From positions 1 through 64,000 of the forward strand of contig NZ_FOTK01000028.1 of NCBI RefSeq assembly GCF_900114535.1: DNA of 64,000 nucleotides, in the 5' to 3' direction. The position numbers and the translations under genes are program-made. The DNA comes from Methylobacterium pseudosasicola. GTDB taxonomy: Bacteria > Pseudomonadota > Alphaproteobacteria > Rhizobiales > Beijerinckiaceae. A model generated the notes under the pieces. It was not told the DNA's origin. It ran no database searches and saw only the letters and a program-made list of their open reading frames with translations. Within the stretch, counting starts at the first letter, position 1; the number at the start of each line of letters is the position of its first letter. This document shows positions 24,752 to 32,084 of this stretch, in pieces.

Positions 24752-24791
24752 CGCAATTGCCCATCGGTTGTGCAGTTCAAAAACGAATACC

Positions 24792-24803
24792 GCTTTCGAA
24801 AGC
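24792..24803. promoter_or_regulatory. Perfect 12-bp palindrome in the LuxR/lrgAB divergent region
   Basis: GCTTTCGAAAGC is a perfect palindrome lying 41-52 bases upstream of the preferred start of the regulator. LuxR-type dimers bind such sites, so autoregulation or joint control of the divergent operon is possible. It is inside the longer alternative reading frame, which weakens the case. Confidence 0.35.
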
Positions 24804-24882
24804 AGCATTCGACGTGATCGATGGCCGCATGGAAAGTTATTTTTTCAACGAAAACAATTCACAATCGAATGAATGATTGCGT

Positions 24883-24900
24883 CTCCCCGTTTTGGGGGAG
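24883..24900. other. Small hairpin in the leader of the lrgAB operon
   Basis: Arms CTCCCC and GGGGAG with a six-base loop, in the leader about 85 bases before the first microprotein start. It follows an AT-rich tract that may hold the promoter. It could be a regulatory or stability element, or chance. Confidence 0.25.
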
Positions 24901-24984
24901 GCATAGGGCCGCGAATGCTGATCCACTCGCGAGTGGGGCTGGTCGTCCGGCTACTGGAGCCCCAATCACAGATGGAGATAGGCC

Positions 24985-25170
24985 ATGCGGATCGTGACGC
25001 TCTTTATCGCCGGTTTCGCCTTCGCAGCCTGCGCCTTCGTGGCGACCATGCTCGTATCGCCACCGACCAGCGTTGCGTCGAGCGCCTCGTCGCCGTCGCG
25101 GATCGACACGATCACCATCTGCGAGTTCCTGCCGACGGGCGACGTCGCCCACTGCACGATCCAGAACTGA
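24985..25170 (+). CDS. Small exported protein at the head of the lrgAB operon
   Basis: 61 residues: a signal peptide or anchor (TLFIAGFAFAACAFVATMLV), a Ser-rich linker, then a tail with two cysteines (TICEFLPTGDVAHCTIQN). GGAGA lies about six bases before the ATG. The stop is 21 bases before lrgA, so it belongs to that operon. No family known. A periplasmic helper or a disulfide-bonded tether are both possible. Confidence 0.65.
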   Translation: MRIVTLFIAGFAFAACAFVATMLVSPPTSVASSASSPSRIDTITICEFLPTGDVAHCTIQN

Positions 25171-25191
25171 TCGCCCGACGGCTCTAGCCCC

Positions 25192-25584
25192 ATGCTCGAG
25201 GCTATCGCACGCGTGATCGTCTGGTTGGGACTGGGCGAGGTCCTGACACGGCTTGGTCTCGTCCCCGTGCCCGGGCCGGTGATAGGGCTGGTACTGCTCT
25301 ATCTCGACCTGCTCTGGCACCGGAGCCTACCTGACGATCTCGGCCGGCTAGCCGATCGCATGCTCGCGCTCTTCGGCCTTCTCTTCGTGCCCGCCGGTGT
25401 CGGTGTCATCGCCCACGCTGACGTACTGCAGGCTGAACTCCTGCCCATCGTCGCAGCTATCGTCGGCGGCACGACCGTGACCTTGCTCGCGACGGTCGCG
25501 GCGCTGGTACTCGCCCGCGCCTGGACAAGGCGGGGTACGCGAGCGGAAGTTGGCACTCGCGCGGAGGGACAACTCCGTGCCTGA
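25192..25584 (+). CDS. lrgA: CidA/LrgA-family membrane protein
   Basis: 130 residues with about four membrane helices. The family signature PVPGPVIGLVLLYLDL and the region GLLFVPAGVGVI match LrgA/CidA holin-like proteins. These act with LrgB in murein hydrolase control or, in some bacteria, in pyruvate and organic acid transport. The arginine-rich C-terminal tail faces the cytoplasm. Its last codons overlap the GTG start of lrgB, so the two are made together. Confidence 0.92.
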   Translation: MLEAIARVIVWLGLGEVLTRLGLVPVPGPVIGLVLLYLDLLWHRSLPDDLGRLADRMLALFGLLFVPAGVGVIAHADVLQAELLPIVAAIVGGTTVTLLATVAALVLARAWTRRGTRAEVGTRAEGQLRA

Positions 25585-26287
25585 TGTCCACGCCTGGGCC
25601 AGCTTACCTGAGCAGCCGATCCTGGAGGTTGGCGTCACCGTGCTCGCTTTCCTGTCGGCGACGCGCCTCGCCCGCTGGAGTGGAAACAATCCCTTCTTGA
25701 ACCCGACGCTGATCGCCATCGTGTTGGTGGTCATCGCACTGAACGTCACCGGCACCTCCTACGCGACGTATCTGCGCGGTGTAGGGTTCATTCAATTCCT
25801 GCTCGCGCCGACCGTCGTGCTGTTGGCGGTGCCGCTGTACCGGCAAACACCGCTGATCCGGGCGTCCAGGGGGCTGATCGCGGCGGCTCTGCTTGTCGGC
25901 CTACCCACCGGCATCCTGAGCGCCGTCGGCATCGCCTGGGCGCTCGGTGCGACCAAGATCACGCTGCTATCGCTGGCGCCTAAGAGCGTGACCACCGGCG
26001 TCGCGGTCGGGATCTCGGAGGCGATCGGCGGCGTACCGGCCCTCACTGCGGTCCTGGTGATCAGTACGGGCATCACCGGCGCCATAGCCGGTCCGGCGAT
26101 CCAGCGCTGGTTGCGCGTAGACGACGACCGCATCACGGGTCTGGCGATCGGCATCGCGGGGCACGGGATCAGCACCGCGCGGGCGCTGCAGATCAGCGAA
26201 GTGGCTGGTGCGTTCTCCGGTCTCGGCATGAGCCTGAACGGCGTTTTGACCGGCGTTCTCCTGCCTCTTGCCATGAGGGGACTGTGA
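25577..26287 (+). CDS. lrgB: LrgB-family membrane protein
   Basis: 236 residues with six to eight hydrophobic helices. The signature ALGATKITLLSLAPKSVTTGVAVGISE is cut here into its core PKSVTTGVAVGI, and GIAGHGISTARAL near the C-terminus is also typical of LrgB/CidB. Start is GTG 25577, eight bases after GGAGGGAC and inside the end of lrgA. Partner of LrgA. A following 41-codon frame overlaps its stop (TGATG). Confidence 0.92.
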   Translation: MPDVHAWASLPEQPILEVGVTVLAFLSATRLARWSGNNPFLNPTLIAIVLVVIALNVTGTSYATYLRGVGFIQFLLAPTVVLLAVPLYRQTPLIRASRGLIAAALLVGLPTGILSAVGIAWALGATKITLLSLAPKSVTTGVAVGISEAIGGVPALTAVLVISTGITGAIAGPAIQRWLRVDDDRITGLAIGIAGHGISTARALQISEVAGAFSGLGMSLNGVLTGVLLPLAMRGL

Positions 26288-26412
26288 TGGCGCACGATCC
26301 TTGGTGCTTGGGCCATCCTGATAGAGCTGGCGCCGGTTCCCGTCCGTTCCCGTCGCCACGGCCCTTGGCCAATCCTCGCGTGACCGTTCGGCGACTGGAA
26401 CGCCTGGAATGA
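26287..26412 (+). CDS. Possible coupled microprotein
   Basis: 41 codons, polar and arginine/proline-rich. Its ATG overlaps the lrgB stop (TGATG) with GAGGGG just upstream, and its own stop overlaps the next small gene (ATGA). This coupling is the only support. The peptide looks disordered and may merely relay ribosomes to the next gene. Confidence 0.35.
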   Translation: MAHDPWCLGHPDRAGAGSRPFPSPRPLANPRVTVRRLERLE

Positions 26413-26627
26413 CCACGAGCCTAATCGCACCCGCCGCACAGGTCTGCGCCTTCGCGCTGGGCTGTGCAGTGATCCACGCGGCACGCGCACACGCCGCTGC
26501 CGTGTCGAGAGTTCTCGCTGTCACGGCGATCGTGGCGGCTGCGCTCGTCCTGCTCGGCGCTTCTCTGGCCTGCGCGCCCGACGACGCGATGAGCCTGGAC
26601 GGCATCACCACCTTCAACGCCGCCTGA
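26409..26627 (+). CDS. Small two-helix membrane protein
   Basis: 72 residues with two hydrophobic helices (IAPAAQVCAFALGCAVIHAA and VLAVTAIVAAALVLLGASLA). It lies in the lrgAB operon and overlaps the preceding short frame by four bases. No family recognised. Accessory membrane role inferred from position only. Confidence 0.55.
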   Translation: MTTSLIAPAAQVCAFALGCAVIHAARAHAAAVSRVLAVTAIVAAALVLLGASLACAPDDAMSLDGITTFNAA

Positions 26628-26651
26628 ACGTCGGCATTGAGAGAGGTCGAG

Positions 26652-26813
26652 ATGGCTTGCTGTCTAAGCCTGTTTGCACTCTGCGGCGGCGTCGTTCTGG
26701 CAACCGAAGCCGTGCGGCGGCCCAATACTCGTCTCGTCCTTGAGAGTTTGGCGGGCGGCCTAATCGTCTGCGGTCTCGGGCTGCTCGGTACGGGCCTGCC
26801 GCTTTTCCGGTGA
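26652..26813 (+). CDS. Microprotein with two membrane segments
   Basis: 53 residues beginning MACCLSLFALCGGVVLATEA, then a short basic loop (VRRPNTR) and a second hydrophobic segment (GGLIVCGLGLLGTGLPLF). Four cysteines, all in or near the membrane. GAGAGAGG is placed five to six bases before the ATG. It follows the previous small gene by 24 bases and precedes the next by 17, so it belongs to the same operon. Confidence 0.6.
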   Translation: MACCLSLFALCGGVVLATEAVRRPNTRLVLESLAGGLIVCGLGLLGTGLPLFR

Positions 26814-26830
26814 TCTATCAGGAGGCGCCA

Positions 26831-27013
26831 ATGCGCTTCGCCATTCTTACGGCTGTACTCCTGACCGTCTCCCTGGCGTCTCAAGCTGAAGAGGCCTCGA
26901 CGACGCTGACGGCGGAATGTGCACAAGCCACGTCCAGCCTTGAGCGTCATGATCTCGGGTGCCCTGACGACGATGTGCTGCAGGCTCTGCCTGACAACGA
27001 TCGATCCGACTGA
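26831..27013 (+). CDS. Small secreted protein with two cysteines
   Basis: 60 residues with a signal peptide (RFAILTAVLLTVSLASQA, cleavage near residue 19) and a short acidic mature part with two cysteines (ECAQATSS and LGCPDDD) that could form a disulfide. AGGAGG is placed ideally before the ATG. It is the last gene of the lrgAB microprotein operon. No family known. Confidence 0.65.
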   Translation: MRFAILTAVLLTVSLASQAEEASTTLTAECAQATSSLERHDLGCPDDDVLQALPDNDRSD

Positions 27014-27553
27014 CCGTGCATCAAGAGCCGGTCCCGCGCCGGTTGAGACGGTTCGCTGCCGGAGTGCTAGCGAGGGCCGCCCCCACCGAGGCACGCTGTG
27101 CGGCCGATGTCTGCTTTAGAGGATGAGCTATCAGGCTCTGAGTGGCTGGAATGGGCGCAAAGCAGAACGTCCGCTTTCAACATTGATGCGGATCGGCATC
27201 AAAATCCTCAATCACGCTCCCACGCGAGCAATGCTCGAGTTTGTCCTATAGCGTTGTGTAAGCAAGCGTGGCGTTCAGTAAACCAACGTCTGCCTTGGAG
27301 CGGCTGAGGGCGTCCAAGAAATTGCGAAGATCCTCCGAAACCAAACGTGAGGTTGGGGGCACCCCCAGTCTTTCCCGGACGCGCAGAAAAATCCAGTTTT
27401 AGAGGCTGGAAAACGGGGCCGGACGATTTAGCAATGCATCGTTAAGGAAGAGGACGATCCAGCTTCTAATCGCTTGCCACCGCGGTTTCTCGCCGAAATC
27501 AATTGCATGTTAGAGAAGTCGGGATCCGAGGCTCCCAATCTGATTTTTTAAGC
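27014..27553. other. Intergenic region with one repeat copy
   Basis: Holds the type I repeat at 27144-27178 and degenerate related sequence to about 27305. No gene is supported. Base composition is lower in GC than its surroundings, consistent with the edge of an integrated element. Confidence 0.45.
27144..27178 (+). repeat. Dispersed intergenic repeat, copy 2 of type I
   Basis: 35 bases matching 16454-16488 with about five differences; the shared core is AATGGGCGC, four to six bases, GAACGTCCG. Confidence 0.6.
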
Positions 27554-28753
27554 TCAAGCCGCGTCAGCGAACAAACGAGGTGCGCCGTTCGCGATAAACT
27601 CTCGCCGCTTCGCGGCCAGCACCTTGGCGTAGGTGGTCTCGATCATCCTCACGCTCGTTCCGCAGTTCTCGGCGACTACGTTCAGCGGTATCCCCGCCTC
27701 GATAGCACGTGAGATGTACGAGTGTCGCAACGCGTAGAACGTGCCAGACGGATCAAGCTTCGCAGCCAGTAGCGCTCGCTTCATCGGCCGCACTTGGTGA
27801 CTTGCACCCCACGCGTCTCCGTCAGCGCGCGGCAGAAGCGGCGCGTCTTTCTCACGCCCGCCAACCAGCCGTGCGAAGAACGTCGTTGCTTCGGGCTGTA
27901 GTATGATGATGCGAGCTCCTGTCTTACCTCGCGGCACGTACAGAGTTGCGTCCTCCGCATCGAAGTGCCGGACTTGACAGGCTGCAAGCTCCCCGTAGCG
28001 CGCGCCTGTCAGGAATCCTGCTGTCAGCAGGTCACGAAAACCGGCGTCTTCACATCCATCGAGTAGGCGCAGCACCTCCGTGGGCGTGAAGTGCACCTCG
28101 CGAGGCCGGCCGACTCGTTGGAACGGTCGAACGAGCCGCCAGGCGCTATCGTTCGTCAAACCATTCGTCGGATCCCCCAACGCGTGGTTGAGCATCGCCT
28201 TGACGATGCTGAGCACCCGGTTAGCGGTGTCCTGGCTGCGGCGGCATTGCTCAGCGTCGCCGCCCGTCCGCACTAAGCCATCGCGCCATGCTTCGAGCTG
28301 GCGGCGTGTGAGATCCTCGATCCGGCTCGAGCCAAAGCGTGGCAGAAAGAGCCGTTCCAAGCGCAGACGGGCATCGTAGGCCGTGCGCCGGTTCCGGGCT
28401 TCAAGGCTCGCTAGGTAGGTTCGAGCGGCGATCTCGACGGTGAGTGGCGCCTGCTGCGCCCCCTCCCCTTTCTCGCCGCCTGCCAAGGTTTTCGCGAGCT
28501 GCTGTGCCTCCCAGAAGGTGAGCACGCTTTGACCGTTGCTCTCACTGAAGTCGTCGGCCAGACCGATCCGCTTAGTCCAGGAGCCGCCCTTCCCGTCGGC
28601 TACCCGCAGTACCCAAGTTCCAGCGGTCTCATTACGGCGGTAGCCGAGCGAAACTCCCGGCGCGATGCGGGCGAAAACGGGCTTTTTGGCTACCTGCAGA
28701 CGCAACCGACTGGTTCGAGTTTCGAGCTTCGGTGCGCGCGCGTTGCGAGCCAT
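27554..28753 (-). CDS. Tyrosine-family site-specific integrase
   Basis: 399 residues. A SAM-like core-binding domain spans about 100-195 and a catalytic domain about 220-385. The catalytic residues are the Arg of TGARYGEL, His344 and Arg349 of LRHSYISR (here with Arg343), and the nucleophile Tyr375 (ETTYAKVL). The usual fourth His/Trp position is replaced by an Asn/Cys (AENCGTS), an acceptable variation. It faces away from a 3' tRNA fragment about 160 bases upstream, so it is the integrase of an island or prophage inserted at a tRNA. No excisionase or phage genes are seen nearby. Confidence 0.93.
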   Translation of the reverse strand: MARNARAPKLETRTSRLRLQVAKKPVFARIAPGVSLGYRRNETAGTWVLRVADGKGGSWTKRIGLADDFSESNGQSVLTFWEAQQLAKTLAGGEKGEGAQQAPLTVEIAARTYLASLEARNRRTAYDARLRLERLFLPRFGSSRIEDLTRRQLEAWRDGLVRTGGDAEQCRRSQDTANRVLSIVKAMLNHALGDPTNGLTNDSAWRLVRPFQRVGRPREVHFTPTEVLRLLDGCEDAGFRDLLTAGFLTGARYGELAACQVRHFDAEDATLYVPRGKTGARIIILQPEATTFFARLVGGREKDAPLLPRADGDAWGASHQVRPMKRALLAAKLDPSGTFYALRHSYISRAIEAGIPLNVVAENCGTSVRMIETTYAKVLAAKRREFIANGAPRLFADAA

Positions 28754-28856
28754 GGTGTCCCGTCAGTGTCCCGTCGACGTGGTTGGATGATGGCACGCCG
28801 GATTGGACAAGCCAACACCAAAATCCGAGATAAAACATTCTGCATCAATGGCTTAT

Positions 28857-28886
28857 CTGGACGGGATTGGACGGATTTGGACGATC
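28857..28886 (+). repeat. Three tandem 10-bp repeats beside the att site
   Basis: CTGGACGGGA, TTGGACGGAT and TTGGACGATC lie head to tail between the integrase start and the tRNA fragment. The position and size suit integrase arm-type or accessory binding sites. Confidence 0.45.
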
Positions 28887-28911
28887 GACTTCGCACTTTC
28901 ACGGCGAAAAC

Positions 28912-28939
28912 ACGGGTTCGATTCCCGTAGGGCGCGCCA
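28912..28939 (+). other. att site: 3' end of a tRNA gene (T-arm, acceptor, CCA)
   Basis: ACGGG-TTCGATT-CCCGT is a perfect T-arm, followed by a seven-base acceptor strand AGGGCGC, discriminator G and CCA. No 5' half of a tRNA precedes it, so it is the duplicated 3' fragment left by integration. The acceptor resembles some alphaproteobacterial arginine tRNAs, but the isotype cannot be fixed without the anticodon. The fragment points right, so the integrated DNA lies to its left. Confidence 0.75.
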
Positions 28940-29585
28940 GCACATTCAAGCCCCTAGCTTCATTGTTTGCGTGTGTAGCGGCGACGGGCCGCCGCGCGCA
29001 GCGTTCGGCAGGCTGGGGAATGGCCCGGTTGCGCTGACTTTCGACGTGACGTTGAGACTGTTGGGCCCCGCCCGGGTGATGGGGGCGACAGGCGGGCAGA
29101 GGACAGAGCGAGGTCGGTCACACACGGATCCGCGATTCCATCCCGTCCATACCCAAGCCGCCATGTTCAGGCTGCCCAGCTCACCAAATTCGGCGATAAA
29201 CCACCGTGCTGATGGCAGATTACGCGCAGTAGCGAACTGGACTTCGAGCGCAGGCTTGTCCCGAATGAGTTTTTAAGGCGGGATTTCCGTTCGCTTATCG
29301 TCCGATTTCGTGGAGATAATTCTCTGACGCTTATCATACTCAAAGTATAAATTCCCTTGTTCGATCAACTGCTTTGCATCACCATGAGCCCGGTTGGGTG
29401 GACAAAAGCTCTGGCATAAGCTGCCCGCGGCTGTGGGCTGTGTGCACTCATCGAGAGCCGGCATCGGATGGCGCGCTGAAGCCTCGTCAGCCTGTCAGGT
29501 TTTCGTGCGGGCGAGCCTGTCGTCCCATCGTGCTCATTGAGACGTGGGACGGTTTACCCGTGAACAGTCCCAAGAGGATGCTGCA
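28940..29585. other. Intergenic region between att site and sulfone monooxygenase gene
   Basis: No gene is supported. A possible promoter for the rightward gene is CTGACG (29324-29329), 16 bases, TATAAA (29346-29351), inside an AT-rich patch. The distance to the gene (about 235 bases) is long. GC content rises again after 29400. Confidence 0.35.
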
Positions 29586-30770
29586 GTGGTGCTCTCTCAT
29601 GCCCCCGGCTCTCTGGTCGGCCTCGATCGGTTCGCCGCACCGACTGATTTTCCCGAGAGCCCGCTGTCGCGCGTGTTGCGCGAGCAGCCGATCCTGCTCG
29701 GCCTCTTCCTGCCGATCCAGGCCGGCGGCTGGACGAACTCGACGCTGGAGCGCTCGACGGACTGGCGCTTCGACTACAATCGCGACCTCGTCCTGCGCGC
29801 CGAGGAGCTCGGCTTCGATCTCGTCTTCGCCTTGAGCCAATGGCTGCCGAAGGGCGGCTATGGCGGCGTCTTCAACGGGCAGGCGCTGGACAGCTTCACC
29901 ACCATCGCCGCGCTCGTCGCGCTGACGAAGCGCATCCTGCTGATCTCGACGATGCATGTCCTCTACGGACCCTGGCACCCCCTGCATCTCGCCAAGTTCG
30001 GGGCGACGCTCGACCACATCTCCAAGGGCCGCTGGGGTATCAACGTCGTGACCGGCCACCGCGCGGTGGAGCATGAGATGTTCGGCTGGGACCGGATCGA
30101 GCACGACCGCCGCTACGAACTGGCCGCCGAGTTCGTCGAGGTGCTGCAGCGCCTCTGGCAGGACGAAGAGAATTTCTCGTTCGAAGGCCAGTCGAGCTGG
30201 CGGATGCGGGGCGGCTACGTGTCCCCGAAGCCGCATTACGGCCGGCCCATCCTGGTCAACGCCACGGGCTCGGACGCCGGAATCGCGTTTGCCGGGCGCT
30301 ATTCCGACATCGTCTTCATCACGAGCCCGGCGGGCTCCGACATCCAGTCCACGCTGGAGGCGCTGCCTGCCCATACGGACAAGGTGAAGCGCAGCGCCCG
30401 CCAAGTCGGGCGCGCGGTGCGGACCTTGATCAATCCGCTCGTCATCGCCCGGCCCACCGAGAAAGAAGCCTGGGACCTCGCGGACCGGATCGTCGCCCGG
30501 GCCGACACGCGCAGCCCGAAGGGCTTCAGGAGCTTCGAGAGCGACGCCCATGCCTGGAAGGGGCGGGAGGGCCGCAATGATCCTTACGGGCAGATCGGCG
30601 GCAACATCTATCTCGTCGGCACGCCCGAGCAGATCGTCGAGCACTTCGTGGGGCTGAGGAAAGCCGGCATCGATGGGCTTCAGCTCAGCTTCTTCGATTT
30701 CAAGGAGGATCTCGAGATCTTCGGCTCCGAGGTGCTCCCGCTGATGAAGCAGGCGGGCCTGCGCAACTGA
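29586..30770 (+). CDS. Luciferase-like FMNH2-dependent monooxygenase, SfnG (dimethyl sulfone) type
   Basis: About 394 residues. The TIM-barrel luciferase-like fold is clear: FDYNRDLVLRAEELGFD, TKRILLISTMHVL, ISKGRWGINVVTGH, HDRRYELAAEFVEVL and LVGTPEQIVEHFVGL. The pattern agrees with SfnG-type enzymes, which use reduced FMN and O2 to cleave C-S bonds of dimethyl sulfone to give methanesulfinate. The start is uncertain. GTG 29586 has AGGA about nine bases upstream; GTG 29544 is an alternative. It stands alone, before the AT-rich region and the Ssu-type operon. A separate flavin reductase is needed and not present here. Substrate inferred from family. Confidence 0.88.
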   Translation: MVLSHAPGSLVGLDRFAAPTDFPESPLSRVLREQPILLGLFLPIQAGGWTNSTLERSTDWRFDYNRDLVLRAEELGFDLVFALSQWLPKGGYGGVFNGQALDSFTTIAALVALTKRILLISTMHVLYGPWHPLHLAKFGATLDHISKGRWGINVVTGHRAVEHEMFGWDRIEHDRRYELAAEFVEVLQRLWQDEENFSFEGQSSWRMRGGYVSPKPHYGRPILVNATGSDAGIAFAGRYSDIVFITSPAGSDIQSTLEALPAHTDKVKRSARQVGRAVRTLINPLVIARPTEKEAWDLADRIVARADTRSPKGFRSFESDAHAWKGREGRNDPYGQIGGNIYLVGTPEQIVEHFVGLRKAGIDGLQLSFFDFKEDLEIFGSEVLPLMKQAGLRN

Positions 30771-31210
30771 CGCGCTCCTCAGCGCTCAAGAAGGGCCGCA
30801 GCGGCTGGTGGTCATGAAGCTCGGAACATCCTCCTAAACCACGTGCGGAGAGGACGGTTTATCGTAATAATCGCGTAAATTAAAAATTCATTCCGTTGAC
30901 AGGTGGTCACCAAACGCACAGTCTTGCATTGCAAAATATATAGTGATCAGGCTGTGCAATCAGGATTTTTACGACAATTTCTTTGTATATAGCAGTTTTT
31001 TACGCATTGGTACGCCATAAATATCTTTGAATTTTGCGAATGTCGCACTTTCAAGTCTTGGGATCCAGGGTCTTGGCCGTGAGAACGCGCACGTCTTCTT
31101 GCCAACCGGGTTCCTGCAGCAGCGAGAGCTGCGGCCCGATCACAGATGCGGCCGTCGGTGGCAGACCCGGTGGCCGAGTGAGCCTCCTCTAAACAATCGA
31201 GGATCGTCGC
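30771..31210. promoter_or_regulatory. AT-rich upstream region of the Ssu-type operon
   Basis: About 30850-31050 is unusually AT-rich for this genome and contains TTGACA (30896-30901) and a short palindrome-like GGTGGTCACC. It is the likely regulatory region for the sulfur operon at 31211. A 23-codon cysteine-rich frame on the minus strand (30947-31018) was noted but not accepted. No riboswitch is recognised. Confidence 0.35.
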
Positions 31211-32053
31211 ATGGCCCATGGAGAGCTCGGCCTGAAGGGCATCGCCAAGACCTTTACGGTCGATGGGCGCCTGCTTCCGGCGCTCGATGGCATCGACCTC
31301 ACGGTCACGCCCGGCGAGTTCATCACCATCGTAGGCGCGAGCGGCTGCGGGAAATCCACGCTGCTGCGCATCATTGCGGGGCTGGAGACCGACCATGCCG
31401 GCGAGGCGGTCCATGACGGCCAGACGATCCGGGGGCCGAGCCTCGCGCGGGGGCTCGTCTTCCAGGAGCCGCGGCTGTTTCCCTGGCTCACGGTCGAGGC
31501 GAACGTGGCGCTGGGGCTTGAGAATGCGGGGCTGAGCCGCGACGCGAAGCGCGCGGCGGTCAGCGACCACATCGCCCTCGTCGGCCTCACCGGCTTCGAG
31601 AACGCCTATCCCCGCCAATTGTCGGGGGGCATGGCGCAACGCGCCGCCATCGCCCGCGGTCTCGTGAACCGTCCGGGCGTCCTCCTGCTCGACGAGCCCT
31701 TCGGGGCGCTGGACGCCTTCACCCGGGCCCATCTCCAGGAGGAGCTCCAGGGCATCGTCGCCCGCGAGGGCATCACGGCGGTGCTCGTGACCCACGATGT
31801 GGACGAAGCCGTCTACCTCGGCGATCGCGTCGTCGTGATGGCGCCCAGGCCCGGACGGATCACCCGCATCGTCCCTGTGGACGAGCCGCGGCCGCGCAGC
31901 CGCACAGCAGCAGCTCTCCTGCACAAGCGGGAGGCGGTGCTCGCCGCGCTCGATGCCGGCAGCTGGGGCCGGCCGGAGCCTCGCCGGCTCGATGCGCCGG
32001 ATGAGCCCCTGCGTCAGCCAGCCGCCGCGATCGCCCTCCAGGGCGCGGCCTGA
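31211..32053 (+). CDS. ABC transporter ATPase, SsuB/TauB type
   Basis: 280 residues. Walker A is GASGCGKST near residue 43, the Q-loop is FQEPRLFPW, the signature is LSGGMAQR, Walker B is VLLLDEPFGALD and the H-loop His is VTHDVDEA. These are the hallmarks of the nitrate/sulfonate/taurine importer ATPases. A 40-residue arginine-rich tail follows the ATPase domain. It heads the run ATPase, monooxygenase, two binding proteins, two permeases, all within short gaps. GAGGA precedes the ATG. Confidence 0.94.
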   Translation: MAHGELGLKGIAKTFTVDGRLLPALDGIDLTVTPGEFITIVGASGCGKSTLLRIIAGLETDHAGEAVHDGQTIRGPSLARGLVFQEPRLFPWLTVEANVALGLENAGLSRDAKRAAVSDHIALVGLTGFENAYPRQLSGGMAQRAAIARGLVNRPGVLLLDEPFGALDAFTRAHLQEELQGIVAREGITAVLVTHDVDEAVYLGDRVVVMAPRPGRITRIVPVDEPRPRSRTAAALLHKREAVLAALDAGSWGRPEPRRLDAPDEPLRQPAAAIALQGAA

Positions 32054-32084
32054 ACCGCACTCCCGAACGGCAGGCGACCGCATC

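Noticed and set aside
30947..31018. A 23-codon cysteine-rich frame (4 Cys) on the minus strand in the AT-rich region
   Set aside because: Its orientation is away from the sulfur operon and no good ribosome site precedes it, so a cysteine-leader role is not supported.
31953..32084. N-terminal extension of the monooxygenase at 32085
   Set aside because: The upstream part is translated out of frame from the ATPase gene and ATG 32085 starts the conserved domain.
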